DNA from: Chrysopilus asiliformis
Lineage: Eukaryota; Arthropoda; Insecta; Diptera; Rhagionidae
Reading direction: 5' to 3'
Assembly (NCBI GenBank): GCA_964034945.1
Contig: OZ035960.1
Span: 14,449,903-14,513,902, forward strand
DNA: 64,000 nt
Part shown: one piece after another, positions 47,145 to 58,194 of the stretch
How positions within the stretch are numbered: position 1 is the first letter of the stretch
Layout: every line of letters starts with the position of its first letter
The notes under the pieces: model-generated
Told to the model about the DNA's origin: nothing
What the model saw: only the letters and a program-made list of their open reading frames with translations
The model's database searches: none
Translations under genes and position numbers: made by a program

Positions 47145-47530
47145 ATGCTACATTTACACGAATGACAAATTTGTCATTTTTTTCTTGTCATTATGTTAAT
47201 TCCCGTGTAAATGGCATAATTTTTGTAATTTTTTCTGTCAGAAAATGTCAATCTCTCATAAAAGAATGAACTTGTCCATTCTTTTATGCCAGATTGTCAT
47301 TCGTACAAACGCAATATTAGTTATGACAAAAGTTGAATACTAAAGTTGTCATAACTAATATTGCGTTTGCACGAATGACAATCTGGCATAAAAGAATGGA
47401 CAAGTTCATTCTTTTATGAGAGATTGACATTTTCTGACAGAAAAAATTACAAAAATTATGCCATTTACACGGGAATTAACATAATGACAAGAAAAAAATG
47501 ACAAATTTGTCATTCGTGTAAATGTAGCAT
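47145..47530. mobile_element. 386-bp near-perfect palindromic MITE
   Basis: Two arms of about 183 bp starting ATGCTACATTTACACGAATG are reverse complements with only one mismatch seen (CGTACAAACG against CGTGCAAACG). The loop is only about 20 bases (AAAGTTGAATACTAAAG, 47331-47347). Any transcript would fold into a long perfect hairpin. No ORF. The flanks do not give a certain target duplication. Confidence 0.9.
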
Positions 47531-47633
47531 AAAGCTACCACTAAGGGTAGGATTGCACAAAAATCTAAAAAGTCATTATTCTCACTTCCGGCTACGATTT
47601 ATTAGCTGTTAAGGACCTTAAGATAGTTAGATA

Positions 47634-48486
47634 TGGGGTGACCATATTTGTTTTAAGATATTCCGAAAGAGGATGAGCTGGACAAGATGATAGGGGGATC
47701 GAAGAATGTTCGCTGAGATGGAAGTACAAAGTTTAAATATAAAAATGAAATCCAAATTTTATCTACAGCTGCCCCCAGCTAAAGTCGAGTATGTTCTGCA
47801 TATTTAATGATAACTTGTTAATCTTTAGTAGGTTTATAAACACTTTTCCCAAATTACCATTTTGTTAGGCGCCTTCAGCTGTGATATCTCTGAAATTCAA
47901 AGCCAAGGTCCACACTTGAAGACGGTTCAATACAAACTCTATAAAATACACAAATATCCTTTTACCCCGCGATATCTGTTCTCATTTCGATTAGCTACAC
48001 AGCCGCGATAACAGGCTACCCTCACCATAAAATTAATGTAGGGCTGACCACGGCATAGAGACAAACAAGGTATGCTGTAAACTCAAATCTGACATTTCTT
48101 TGCAACGTCACTTGTGCCGATTAGTTCGTCAAGTGCAGAAGGAATCTTGTTTTGTGGATGATTATTTAAATTTTTGTGCGATCTAAATAAGATATTTGTA
48201 AATTAGTGGACTGATTGCATTAAATAGTGATCAATAAACATAAAAATTAATTTAAAAAAATCGGCACAAATGACGTCACACCTGACTATCAAAAGTTTAC
48301 AGCATACCTTGGTTGTCTGTATGCCGTGGGGCTGACAGCATTTTGAGTTAGTGATTCCTAAGGGGGAGTGTGACGCTTACAGGTTAATACACAAAATAGC
48401 CCGGGAGAAGAATTTTCTTTTCAAGACACCAGCCGGGGTATAAATCCGGGACTGTCCTGACTAATCTGAGACATGTGGTAACCCTA
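47634..48486. mobile_element. Family E (hAT-like) MITE, copy 2, interrupted
   Basis: Ends TGGGGTGACCATAT and ATGTGGTAACCCTA correspond to the ends of 26193-26717. Subterminal ATCCGGGACTGTCCTGA is the inverted equivalent of the ACCGGGACAGTCCC block there. Split by 48049-48328. Confidence 0.65.
48049..48328. mobile_element. MITE with exact 8-bp target duplication
   Basis: Inverted ends of about 36 bp begin CACGGCATAGAGACAAACAA (right side: CACGGCATACAGACAACCAA). Flanked on both sides by GGGCTGAC (48041-48048 and 48329-48336). An 8-bp duplication is typical of hAT or P-type elements. 280 bp, non-coding. Confidence 0.88.
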
Positions 48487-48599
48487 TTTAGAAACCCACA
48501 AAAATAAACCTCATCACAACAAAGTTAATTTCCACAGCTACTATTGTGTACAGAACTTATAACCAACGAATAGAGTGCCTGTATAGTAGAGAAGTCAAT

Positions 48600-48900
48600 T
48601 TAAAAACTAGCGCGAAGATTTCCTAACTTCTTATAAATTATTTCCAACGTATTTTCATGGATAAAAAAAAAGTTTCCCTAGGTCTCATCTTCTGGAAAAT
48701 TCACTAAAGTCCTATAAGGATAGTGCGAATATCCTCTTTTCCTGTTATTTTCCAGGGAAATTTTCATTAAGATGTTTTCGAAGTCACTAATCTCGAATCT
48801 AATGTCAAAATTTTGAGATTTTTACTTGAAGGTCATGTACAGAAAACGCTAAGGTCCTGTACAGATAACGGTATTTTCTCAAAAGCTGTTAACCGTTATG
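48600..48900 (+). repeat. Family D dispersed repeat, copy 2
   Basis: Matches 15290-15560 in order and orientation: TTATTTCCAACGTATTTTCA, AAAGTCCTATAAGGATAGTG, ATGTCAAAATTTTGAGATTT, AAGGTCCTGTACAGATAACG. Confidence 0.65.
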
Positions 48901-50350
48901 ACGGCAATCAAAAAAATATCCCTATTCCAGACAACCAGTGGCCATTCAAAATTTTTATTGAAATATCGCCCGACGTATGACATCTATAGCTATTCGAAAG
49001 GTAAATGCATAGAGAATCCATGCTATTAAATAGTAAAGTTCACTATAACTCCGCGATTTCTTATCTAATTTAGATAGTGTTGGCCAAATTTGAAAGAAAA
49101 TTTTACAAGTTTTTTTTATTATTAAAGTGGTTTGTATCAGGGTTGACAGTTAGATGGTATTCATTACTTAATGCAAAAGGAAAAAAAATATGCAAAAAGT
49201 GTTCTTTTACCTGAAAATTTATGATTTGATTTTGGTTTGGATTCTCTGTGTATTTACCTTTCCGAAAAGGTGTAAATGTTAAACATTCTTGCGATATTTC
49301 AATGAAAATTTCGAAGAAAAATGGCTACAGGTGTGACTGGTTGCCTGGAATTGAAATAAAAAAAACTTTATGCTCTTTACAAGTGTTGAGGTAACATTTT
49401 ATTTATTTATTTTTAATCGATTTAGTTCAGAAAGACTCTTTTTGGGATGCTAGGAATTTTAGGTAAATATTACAACAATCATTGAAGTTATGAGCAAAAA
49501 AGTTGAAGTGGCCACAGGTGTGGCCGGATGACTTTTTTTAAAAGCTAAGTAAGTAATTTATGTGCTTTTTTTAAAGAGTTTTCATTCTATTTCAAATGTA
49601 AAATGTTAAATTTTTTCCATTATCTATGAAATGCCATGTTTTAAAAACACACATAAACTCATATATTGACATACAGTGATTAAACAGTTTATTGAAATTT
49701 CAATTTTCACATCTGAGAAATAATGTGTGAAATATGAGTTGCATTTGCTAAATTACGAATTTGATACAATTGCTTTTAAATGAAATATTCGACCTCTGTT
49801 AGTCATTTAGAATTACCATAATTTTGAATTTAGATTGATACTCTAATCAAAATCAACCATGAGAATGAACCATAAATAAGTATATCAATTTCCTATCTAA
49901 TTTCAAATGCGTTTATGAAACCAATAATGTTTTCAATTTTGATATAAATCAATTTATTCTATAATGTCGACACCAAATTGTTTGAGTTATGCAATTGATT
50001 AGAAAATATTCCCTGTACTGTAGCGTTTTTTTAACTACATTGAGAGAAAATTAATTGAATCCAGAACAGCCATTTGATTTTACAATTTGTAGTCCCAAAT
50101 AAAATGATTTTTATCTGAATTAAAAGTGAAAGTAGTAAAATCAAGTATCAAACCATTTATTTTAAATACAGGTTTTTTTAAAACAAATGTTTGTATTTAA
50201 ATGCATCTAAAATTATTTTAATGAAAAATATTTGAAACAAAAACCCAATCAGTTGTCTGACCGGGAGCGCTTTTTTGCGCTATAACGTCAAAACAAATAA
50301 CCACGCATTTGTTTTGAATATATAGCCAATTATGTCGGGGCTATTAACAG
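48900..50350. other. No gene seen; AT-rich DNA
   Basis: Two similar stretches GGCTACAGGTGTGACTGG (about 49323) and GGCCACAGGTGTGGCCGG (about 49511) stand out in otherwise AT-rich text. No ORF or element boundaries are recognised. Confidence 0.4.
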
Positions 50351-50447
50351 TAAGGGAGATGTCACATTGGCAAATCAGCTGCTACAGCTGACTGATCCCG
50401 GTCGCGCAGCTGCAGGGTTGACCTGGCACACTGAACTGGGATCAGCT

Positions 50448-51174
50448 GGGCATCAATCGTGTAACGAGATGCGTCTCCGTCTTTGAGCTGAGACGGCGAC
50501 ATCGACGCGACACGTTTTTCTAATCGTGTATCGCGACACTAAAAAGTTTGAACGTTCAATGGATTGAATTTCTTAAATCAATTATAGGTCATGCTAAATA
50601 AAGCTTTCTGAGTGCACAATACGGACCAGTTTTGCTCACTACAAATATCTTGCTACAGAAACGTCAAAATCAAAATGTTTGGATTAGCTGAAATTAATTT
50701 TATGTTAAGTTCGCCAGAAAAAATTGAATTACGAGTTGTTCGCAGGTTCTAAAGGGACATAAATGATCCGTTCCAGCTCATCTCAAAATCGTAATGTATA
50801 ATTAAAAGACTTTGCTTGAATTGAATAAAAAACAAATCCTCCCACAAAAGTTTTTTTTTGTTGCCGGAGGCACCAGTGTCAAACGCGCCCCTCGCTAAGG
50901 CATTCATTTCATCCATGAACCTTTCCCACTGGTTTTCACTCGTTATCTTCCTGAAATAATATAAATTTATTATAATTTAAATACAAAAACTTTTATTTAC
51001 TTTAGTTCCTCCATTGTGAAATGACAGACGAAATGACACTGAGCGACGCCTCGAACTGTGTCGCTGAACGAAAAGACGCGTCGCTAGTATGCAACGACAC
51101 GTCGCCATACACGGTTGCTTTTCATAATGAAAGACGCAAATTCGTGTCTGCGTCTCGTTACACGATTGATGCCC
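50448..51174. mobile_element. MITE-like element with GGGCATCAATCGTGTAACGA ends
   Basis: Perfect inverted ends of 22 bp: GGGCATCAATCGTGTAACGA at left and its complement ending at 51174. The subterminal regions on both sides are rich in GACGCGTC/GCGACAC-type words. 727 bp; the ORFs in it are not recognised. Target duplication unclear. Confidence 0.75.
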
Positions 51175-51264
51175 TGACCTCAAACGTCAAAATGTCGGAC
51201 TCGGAGGAAGAACTTCTCCTTATTTCTCTGCTAAAAAAAACTGAATGTTCCCAAATAATAATTA

Positions 51265-51557
51265 CAGTCAAAGTTCTCTAACTCGAAATCCATGAAATTC
51301 GAATTTTCCTCTAACTCGAAATCCCTGAAATTCGAATTTTCCTCTAACTCGAATTTTTTAAACCTTTTTTTGCACTTTTTTGCGCCTTCAATTTTTCTTT
51401 AAATTTTTAGTTTGTTTTCAAAACTTCTTAAAACTAATAAATATACATATAGTACATGTATTTAAAGAAAATTGTTTCAATTTCTCTAACTCGAAATTCC
51501 TCTAACTCGAAACGATTTTAATGGCAGCAGACGATTCAAGTTAGAGGACTTCGACTG
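51265..51557. mobile_element. pogo/Tigger-like MITE, TA-flanked
   Basis: Ends CAGTCAAAGTTCTCTAACTC and, inverted, CAGTCGAAGTCCTCTAACTT, flanked by TA. The CAGTCRAA start fits pogo-like elements. The word CTCTAACTCGAAAT is reiterated internally (51272-51350 and 51483-51513). 293 bp, no transposase. Confidence 0.8.
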
Positions 51558-51904
51558 TATTTTAAAGTCAACATTATATGAAGTAGAGAGCCTATAACCT
51601 AGAACGTGGCCATGCTACCTTTATAGACTGTACCACTGATGACAATTATTACCACCAGGCGAAAAAAATATTGAAAATTATCATTTTATTGTAAATAATC
51701 TAACAAAAATGACATTAGAAACTACCCGACATGTTCCTGATATCAGCTACATTTCAAAATCAGTTCAAAAAAGTCAGCTGTGTGTCCCAGACATGCAGCT
51801 GCACATTTTTTGCAGTGTGCCATGCGCCATTGGATTACATATGCAACTGATGTCGGCATCAGTGAGCTGCAGGAGCTGATGGCCCGTGTGGCATCTCACT
51901 AAGA

Positions 51905-53450
51905 AGTTCATCACTAATACATCCATACGCCCTAAACGTCAAACTCGTGGGTTGTGTGCAAAACAATCTTTGAGAGTTCACAAATACTAAACCCGTTGTC
52001 ATAAATTTAGCATTTTTTTTATTTGATTCAAGTGCTAGTTGTTGAATCTAATGACAAATGTCCCTCCTCAGTGTTTTAACAATTGAAACGGCACAAGAGT
52101 TTTTTTTATGTCTAATTTAAAATTAGAAAAGCGTATGTTTAAAAATCTAATTTAAAATTAGAAAAGCGTATGTTTAAAAATGTTAATTGTGTTATTCTTG
52201 ATACAATAAATGTTATTCAGAAAATTTATAACAAGATTAACGCCTTGTAGTTAGATAGTGTAATTAAAAAAATTATTCAATGAAAAATAACAAAAAATAT
52301 TGTAAATTCTTTAAAAATATATTTAAAAAAAAAAGAAGAGAAAAAAACTAGAATCTTGTAAGAATTGTTAAAACAGAAATGACGAACCATTTTTACATAA
52401 GATGTTTATTGTAATTATTGTTAAGTTTTAGGGGTGATGATTGATGTACGATAATAAAAAAATTAACGTAAATAATTTTTTTAAAATTTTAATTAATTAC
52501 GTAAATTTTGATAAAAAAAACATAAAAAACCACTTCAATTATCGGTAAATTAATATTATGAAGTACAATGTTTTACTGTTTGTTTAATTTGTAATGGGAA
52601 AAGTCCATAAATTCAGTCCTCGCTGCTGTGATTAAGACCATTCAATTTGCATTTGATTAATCTCAACAAGATAATTTAATTAATCGAATTCAACAGAACA
52701 AAACTTATTCGCCTCCTGTGCTTTTTATGTTATATTCCAGTCTTATTTTCCTGGCATTTCTATTATATTATCATTTTGAAGAGGGTGCTTTGCCTCTTAC
52801 AATGAAACAAAAGGTCCGAAATACTATTGGTAAAAAGTTAGACGCTCATCGATACCAATTAACGCCATCAAAAGTTATACCGTAGGCACCCCATTAAGGG
52901 GGTTAGTCGTATTTATCAATTTTCCTACCCTAAAACACTAGCCGAATGTTTTGCTCTGATTGATTTTTTTTCGTACTTTTCTTTAGCAAAAGTATATCAA
53001 ATAAAATACAAACGAAAAGATTTGTTCGACACAGATATTTTCTTCAGATAAGCTAAAATTCGATCAAAATCAAAGAGAAAACTTTCCGAAAGTTCGACAC
53101 GTTTTCAAGAAACTGGAAATTTCTAACATTAACACGCATAATAAATTTCGGTGAGGAGAATAATTTCGCAAACAAAATAAAGATATCGTATGATGTTTTG
53201 CGCAAATCTAAAAGTTTTCAATCGTTTTTGTTAAGCTATGCAAAAAAAACTATTTTGTTTGAGAAAAGCGCATTTATTAAATGCTAGAATAACAAAAGAT
53301 TTAAACCACAAAAAATTTAACACAAACTCATGATAAAGCGTTTCAGTTTATACCAAGGGCTTTTCGAAGTTTTGGAAATATTTTCCATTTAAATTTGTGG
53401 AAACATTCATTCAAAGATATAATTTTTCGATAATTTGGAAAATTTTGCAA
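51905..53450. other. No gene seen; includes a 35-bp tandem duplication
   Basis: AT-rich. The 35-bp unit TCTAATTTAAAATTAGAAAA... is present twice in direct tandem at 52111-52145 and 52146-52180 without difference. Nothing coding. Confidence 0.5.
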
Positions 53451-53455
53451 TGCTT

Positions 53456-53885
53456 AGGGGCGGTCCATAAAATATGTCACCCTGGCTTTCCGAACACCCC
53501 ACTGTTTCACGGTATTCACAATTTCTTGCGATTTTTTGTATAGAGTTTAGCATCGCCCCCACACACTCAGAAAGATGTCCAGGTCAAATTTTTGTCAAGT
53601 AAACTCTGACCTTACAGAGGTCTGTAAGCCAGCTAGCGGTCAGAGTTAACCTATCTAAGGTCAACTCGTGCAGCTCCCAATGCCCTACTTCACCTGCTGG
53701 TGGCTTAATTTCAGAATTTCTCCGACCACAGGTCAACTCAGTTTTACTTGCCCACATGCAGGCGAACGCGCGCCTGCCCGAGGCCAATTACGCCGTATGT
53801 AGGTCGTCGAGTTAGCCTCCATTTTTCTGAGTGCACTACCGCATGCAGCCCTCCCACTAAAACTGTAATATGTTTTATGGACACC
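53456..53885. mobile_element. GTCCATAAAATATGTCAC MITE, interrupted
   Basis: Left AGGGGCGGTCCATAAAATAT and right ATATGTTTTATGGACACCT are inverted ends of the family seen at 2271-2436 and 35447-35605. Split by 53564-53833. Confidence 0.7.
53564..53833. mobile_element. MITE with CACTCAGAAA ends
   Basis: CACTCAGAAAGATG at left pairs with CATTTTTCTGAGTG at right. The interior repeats AGGTCAACTC/GAGTTAACCT words in both orientations. Notably GC-richer than its surroundings; 270 bp, no gene. Confidence 0.65.
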
Positions 53886-53889
53886 TACA

Positions 53890-55825
53890 TATTTTATGGG
53901 CTTTCTAGTTTCGTCATGTTTTCATTTCCAGCAATCACCGAACTACTGTAAATGTAAAAAAAATGAAAATATTTTACGAATGTATGCTAAATTTTAATAA
54001 AACCAGTTTAAGTGTAAAAATAAATATTAATGAGTCTAATTGTATAAAGAAATCAAAACATAAACCTCAACATATAAGAATAAATCGCGTCCTATGCACT
54101 GAGAAGGTTTACTAGGTATGAATATAATAAAATATTTGTAAAAAAAACAAACATTAATGCTTTACTAATTTGCAATTTTATTACAAATAAATCTAAAAAA
54201 AATCAATATTGTGTAAATTTTTAGTTTAATTTAGCAAAATATTTTAGAGAAAGAGAACTATTGCATTGCAAATAGAAAACCTGATGTGTTACTAAGGAAT
54301 TAAGTAGTCTAAAAATATAAAATTACAACGTAATTACCCAAGAAAATGATAATTATTTAGGAAATTATTATCAATTATAGCTCAGAAATTTAACCAATCA
54401 GAAATTAATTACGTATACTCAGCCAACAATCCCGAATATTTTACTAATTCGATGCTCGTAACATTCAAAAACTGTTTTAATTTCGAGGTGCTAAATTGAA
54501 CAAAATAATCATCATGATATATACGTGTATAAATTTTAAAGAAAAAAGAAATTTAAATGGGTCAACACATTCAGATCAACAAATCCAAAGCAGTACTTAA
54601 CCTGATCGTGACGTTAACAGTTGACATAGCACATCAAGACGTATGTCAACCGGTACCGTCACGGTTGACATAAATATTGCATGGATATTCTGATATTATT
54701 TTCCATAAATTATGTAAATAAATCACAGCTTTAATGTTTAATACGTGTTCAATTCATTAAAATTAATCTGAGAATCACATCAAAAATTCTTGACCCATAC
54801 ACGCACACACACACACACACCCTTCAATGAAACCTACGAGCACAATTCACCACAATCATAGTTGTTACTAATGTAAAAATAAAAACCCTAATCGAAATAA
54901 TGTAATTGAATAAAATTCGAAAACCAAAACCTTAAATGAAATTCACTGAAAGTAAAATTGAAATAATTTTAATCAAACTGTAATAAGAAAGTTGAAAAAA
55001 AAAATAAGTTAAGTTTATAAAAAAAAATTTACAACAAATAGTAATTATTATAGTATAACTGAATAATTATGTTTTGTATTGAATAGAAATGAAATAAGGT
55101 GAAAATTTATTCATATTAAAGCTGTTTAGTAATGCGAATTAGATATTAATTAAAAATAAGATGATTTATAATTATTTTAAATGAGAAAATGATTAATATT
55201 TTTTGTTAAATAAAAACAAATATTTAATAAATATTTTGAAAAATTCGTAAATGTTTTTATTGTCAACTGAGGGGTGGAATCGCGTACGGTGACAAGTGAA
55301 TTTTTTTGGTAGTGTTAAAATTTAACAAATTTTAATCAAAATCAAATCACAATGTAACGGTATTTTTGTAGTTGGCGCTTTTTATTACAACATTTTGTCC
55401 AAAATTTCGATTGTTACTACTTTATTAAAGCCCAAAATTATTAATAAGTGACAGTCACTATCACTTGTCACTTTGCGCGATGCAATCCCCGAAAATTATG
55501 CCTCTGAGAATTTCCAAATAAGATTAAGATAAAAAAATTCTGAAAGTATTAAAAAAAACATCAGTTCTGAGATTGGAACGAAACAAATGCCTGAAATACC
55601 AGGATTCGGATTTTTCTTTTAAATTGATGTTTTTGGTGATGTGGGAACACCGTTAAATTGCAATTCATTCAGGGTACTCACAGTCGTCTTTTAAATTGCG
55701 GGTAAATTTACCGCTCGGTAATTCATTCAAATTTAACAGATTTTTACCGAGACGGTAATTTGGTTCATGTAAAAATGAATTACCTGATTCGGTAATTGTA
55801 GACATGCCTTGAGTCGTGTTTTTCG
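53890..55825. other. No gene seen; AT-rich DNA with family G copy 2 and an (AC)n
   Basis: 54603-54680 holds a diverged copy of the family G repeat (GATCGTGACGTTAACAGTTG, GTTGACATAAATATTGCA). (CA)n at about 54803-54820. Otherwise extremely AT-rich without ORFs. Confidence 0.5.
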
Positions 55826-55829
55826 GCCC

Positions 55830-56160
55830 GGGTATTCGGTATCAAGAATCAACCGCGAGTGGCGCTAGTAATGTTTTTAGTTGTCAAATTTTCTCGCTGG
55901 TTATCTCATCGGACTGCAAATTTTTTTCAATTTTGATAGCCGTTGCCACAATAGAAATTCAAAAGAATACATCAAACATGGATTTAAAGGTATGTGACAT
56001 ATTTTACAATCAAATTCGCAGTTCATGATTTGGTCACGTATCAAATAAAAGCGCTGTTCTCAAATCTGTGCTGTGGGATGTTCACAGCAAAATACTTTCA
56101 GTCTTTTAATATTACCGAAAATACCGAATACCGAAAATTAAAAGAGGATTGTGAATACCC
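55830..56160 (+). mobile_element. Family I repeat, copy 1, with a gene-start-like segment
   Basis: 331 bp with short inverted ends GGGTATTC and GAATACCC. Near-identical to the reverse complement of 63680-64000. It contains CATCAAACATGGATTTAAAG followed by GTATGTGACA at 55990, i.e. a start codon in insect-like context, three more codons and a consensus splice donor, all conserved in both copies. Confidence 0.8.
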
Positions 56161-56164
56161 TCAT

Positions 56165-56965
56165 TGATTGTCTTCCTATTTTGAACAATTTCGATACATT
56201 CGAAAGATTTCCCCATAGAAACAATCAGAACAGAAATCTAGAAGGTGAAGCTTAACCCTCCAACTGCCACGTCAGTCAAAAAGACCTGACACCTAGTTGT
56301 ACACAACGGCCACAATGAGAATTATTAAAGTGTTCGCTGCAACCGCAACAATTTTTTGTAGTTGCACACATTTTATGGTAATAAAATAACATTTAGGTAT
56401 AATTTTGTTTCAATTTTTTTTTCTCTTATTGCCTTTTTGACTGACAACTAAATATTCGAAAAAGGCTTAAAACTGTCGTGGCAGTTAGAGTGTTAAGGCA
56501 GCCGAGGTCTAGCTCTGCAGCGTCACCTCTTTTTTCGAAACCAACTTAGGGTAACCTAGATGTGATATTATTTGATTTATTCAAGTGTTTTGAATAAGAT
56601 TCGTATTTAAACGAATTATTTGTATATTATAATTTTTCTCAACACACATTCCCTCAGATGGCACACAACACCAAAATTTCCTACCTGTAAGGTCTCTTCA
56701 GAATGGATTTTTGACAATTGTTACATTTTTTTTTTTTTTTTTTGGAAAAAATAGAGTTTAGTTCCTGTTTTTGTATGTGTTTTTAAGCGTTTGTCTGGCG
56801 GTGATTTGCGGTGGCGAATGTGGCCCGTTTAAAGTAAAATATCGATTTTATGGTCAAAATTTGACAGTTTTTTTACTTAAAAAAATCCTCCATTTAAGAC
56901 TGGTCAAACTAATGTATAATAATTTAGCAAAATTTCAAAGAAATCGATAAAGTGGTTATTGGGTA
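56165..56965. other. No gene seen
   Basis: A T-run near 56726-56744 and short ORFs only. Nothing recognised. Confidence 0.4.
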
Positions 56966-56971
56966 ATCGTT

Positions 56972-57069
56972 CCCAAGTAACCAAATAGGGCGTAAAGTGG
57001 TTGTGGCGACTTTAACATCGAATCTTTATGGTCGCCACGACCACTTTACGCCCTATTTGGTTACTTGGG
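56972..57069. mobile_element. 98-bp hairpin MITE with CCCAAGTAACC ends
   Basis: 39-bp arms starting CCCAAGTAACCAAATAGGGC are reverse complements with one mismatch, around a 20-base loop (57011-57030). The same terminal word bounds the 1.1-kb element at 59514-60607. Confidence 0.8.
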
Positions 57070-57403
57070 TTGTTACTGATTTCAGGAGCGTTATTTTTAA
57101 AAAATCGCGATTAAAGCTTCACGTTATTTCGTAAATGCTTCAAATCTGGCTGCAGACGTGACTTTGAAGCTGCACTTTGGCAATTTTTTTAGCTGATCAA
57201 GTTAATATTTTGAGAGATAAAAGTCGAAATGACGTCCTGTACAAATATGCAAATTTTCAAAGTTTGCAGGTAGGCATAACCCCTTAAACAATTTTACAGT
57301 TTCATTTTCGAAAAAGATCTTAGGCACCGCTTACACCTGACATTTTATTCCGCGAATTTTATTCTGCGCCCCTAGATATATATTACACAACCGTTTATGC
57401 GGC

Positions 57404-57994
57404 GGTCACACGACGCTGTTTTACCAGCGCTAGTGGCTGTTGGGCTGTTAGCAGCCGGTTCAGGAGCTCCGTGTGAACCCTAGTGCGTTGCTACTACCAG
57501 CAGCAGCGTGATGATTTTAGTAGCGCTATTGAAGTAGAGACCGTTCTACTTTGCCAGCGCTACTAGGGATCACGTGACCCTGTCGCATGGTTTCTGAGCT
57601 GTCAAAAGTCTGATAAGTGAAAAAGTTTGTTTATTGTAAGTTGTTATTGCACGTTTATTTATTTAAATTTGTGTGTTTTATTATAGAAAAGAACACAATA
57701 TCGCGGTATCATGGAAGTAAAGTGGAACGCAGACCAAATATTAAAATTTTTCGAAATGTATCAAAAATACGAATGTTTGCGTGTTGCTTTGAAAGAGATG
57801 TGAAAAATGCGGCAATAGAAAGAATCCTTCATGAAAATCTCCCAGATTCAAATGTCAAACCACTGTTTTGCTAATTGCCAGCGCTACTAAAGTATAAATC
57901 GTGTGAACCCTCTCAGTACGCTGGCTGCTGTTGCTACTTGCCAGCGCTACTAACCAACAGCAGCCAGCGGCTGGCAAAACAGCGTCGTGTGACT
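57404..57994. mobile_element. Short transposon with MADF-like remnant
   Basis: Inverted ends GGTCACACGACGCTGTTTT (right side AGTCACACGACGCTGTTTT) continue as CCAGC...CAGCAGC words. GCGGC is found on both sides (57399-57403 and 57995-57999), a possible 5-bp duplication. The interior contains a decayed reading frame (57711-57874). 591 bp, non-autonomous. Confidence 0.72.
57711..57874 (+). pseudogene. Decayed MADF/Myb-like DNA-binding fragment
   Basis: ATG at 57711 opens MEVKWNADQILKFFEMYQKY followed by ECL, the pattern of a MADF-type domain start (K-W-x(4)-I-L-K-F-x-x-x-Y-x-x-x-E-C-L). A stop is met at 57801. The expected continuation (KNAAIERILHENLPDSNV) sits in another frame. MADF/Myb-like proteins accompany PIF/Harbinger transposases, so this is probably a relic of the parent element's accessory gene. 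Confidence 0.45.
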
Positions 57995-58194
57995 GCGGCA
58001 CAAAATTCAGAAATAGATTCCTGAAATACGCTTCAACTCGAATTTTTTCATATCGAATTCAAATTTTGACAATTTTTGATTTTATTCTGCGATAGATGAA
58101 TAAAATTTGCGGAATAAATTCTGGATAAAATTTGCGGAGAAATTCAAGAAAAACTCGCAAAAACTCGTAAACGAGATCTTAAACGAGGTCTGTC

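Larger units (their letters stand above)
50353..51900. mobile_element. Inverted-repeat element holding two younger MITEs
   Basis: Left AGGGAGATGTCACATTGGCA and right (inverted) AGTGAGATGCCACACGGGCC, both followed by ATCAGCT...GCAGCT words, form diverged ends. The interior is interrupted at 50448-51174 and 51265-51557. No coding capacity seen. Confidence 0.6.
57323..58190. mobile_element. Family H MITE, copy 2, interrupted
   Basis: Starts TAGGCACCGCTTACACCTGA and, after the insert 57404-57994, continues ACAAAATTCAGAAATAGATT and TTTTATTCTGCGATAGATGA, the reverse complement of the 44573-44855 copy. Its right end (AAACGAGATCTTAAACGAGG) is diverged. Confidence 0.65.

Noticed and set aside
51021..51281. 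86-codon ORF starting MTDEMTLSDASNCVAERKDA
   Set aside because: It crosses the boundary of the 50448-51174 element into a second MITE at 51265, so it is not a coherent gene.
54600..54680. Possible tRNA or small structured RNA because of dyads
   Set aside because: No tRNA A/B box pattern; better explained as a diverged copy of the repeat at 44430.
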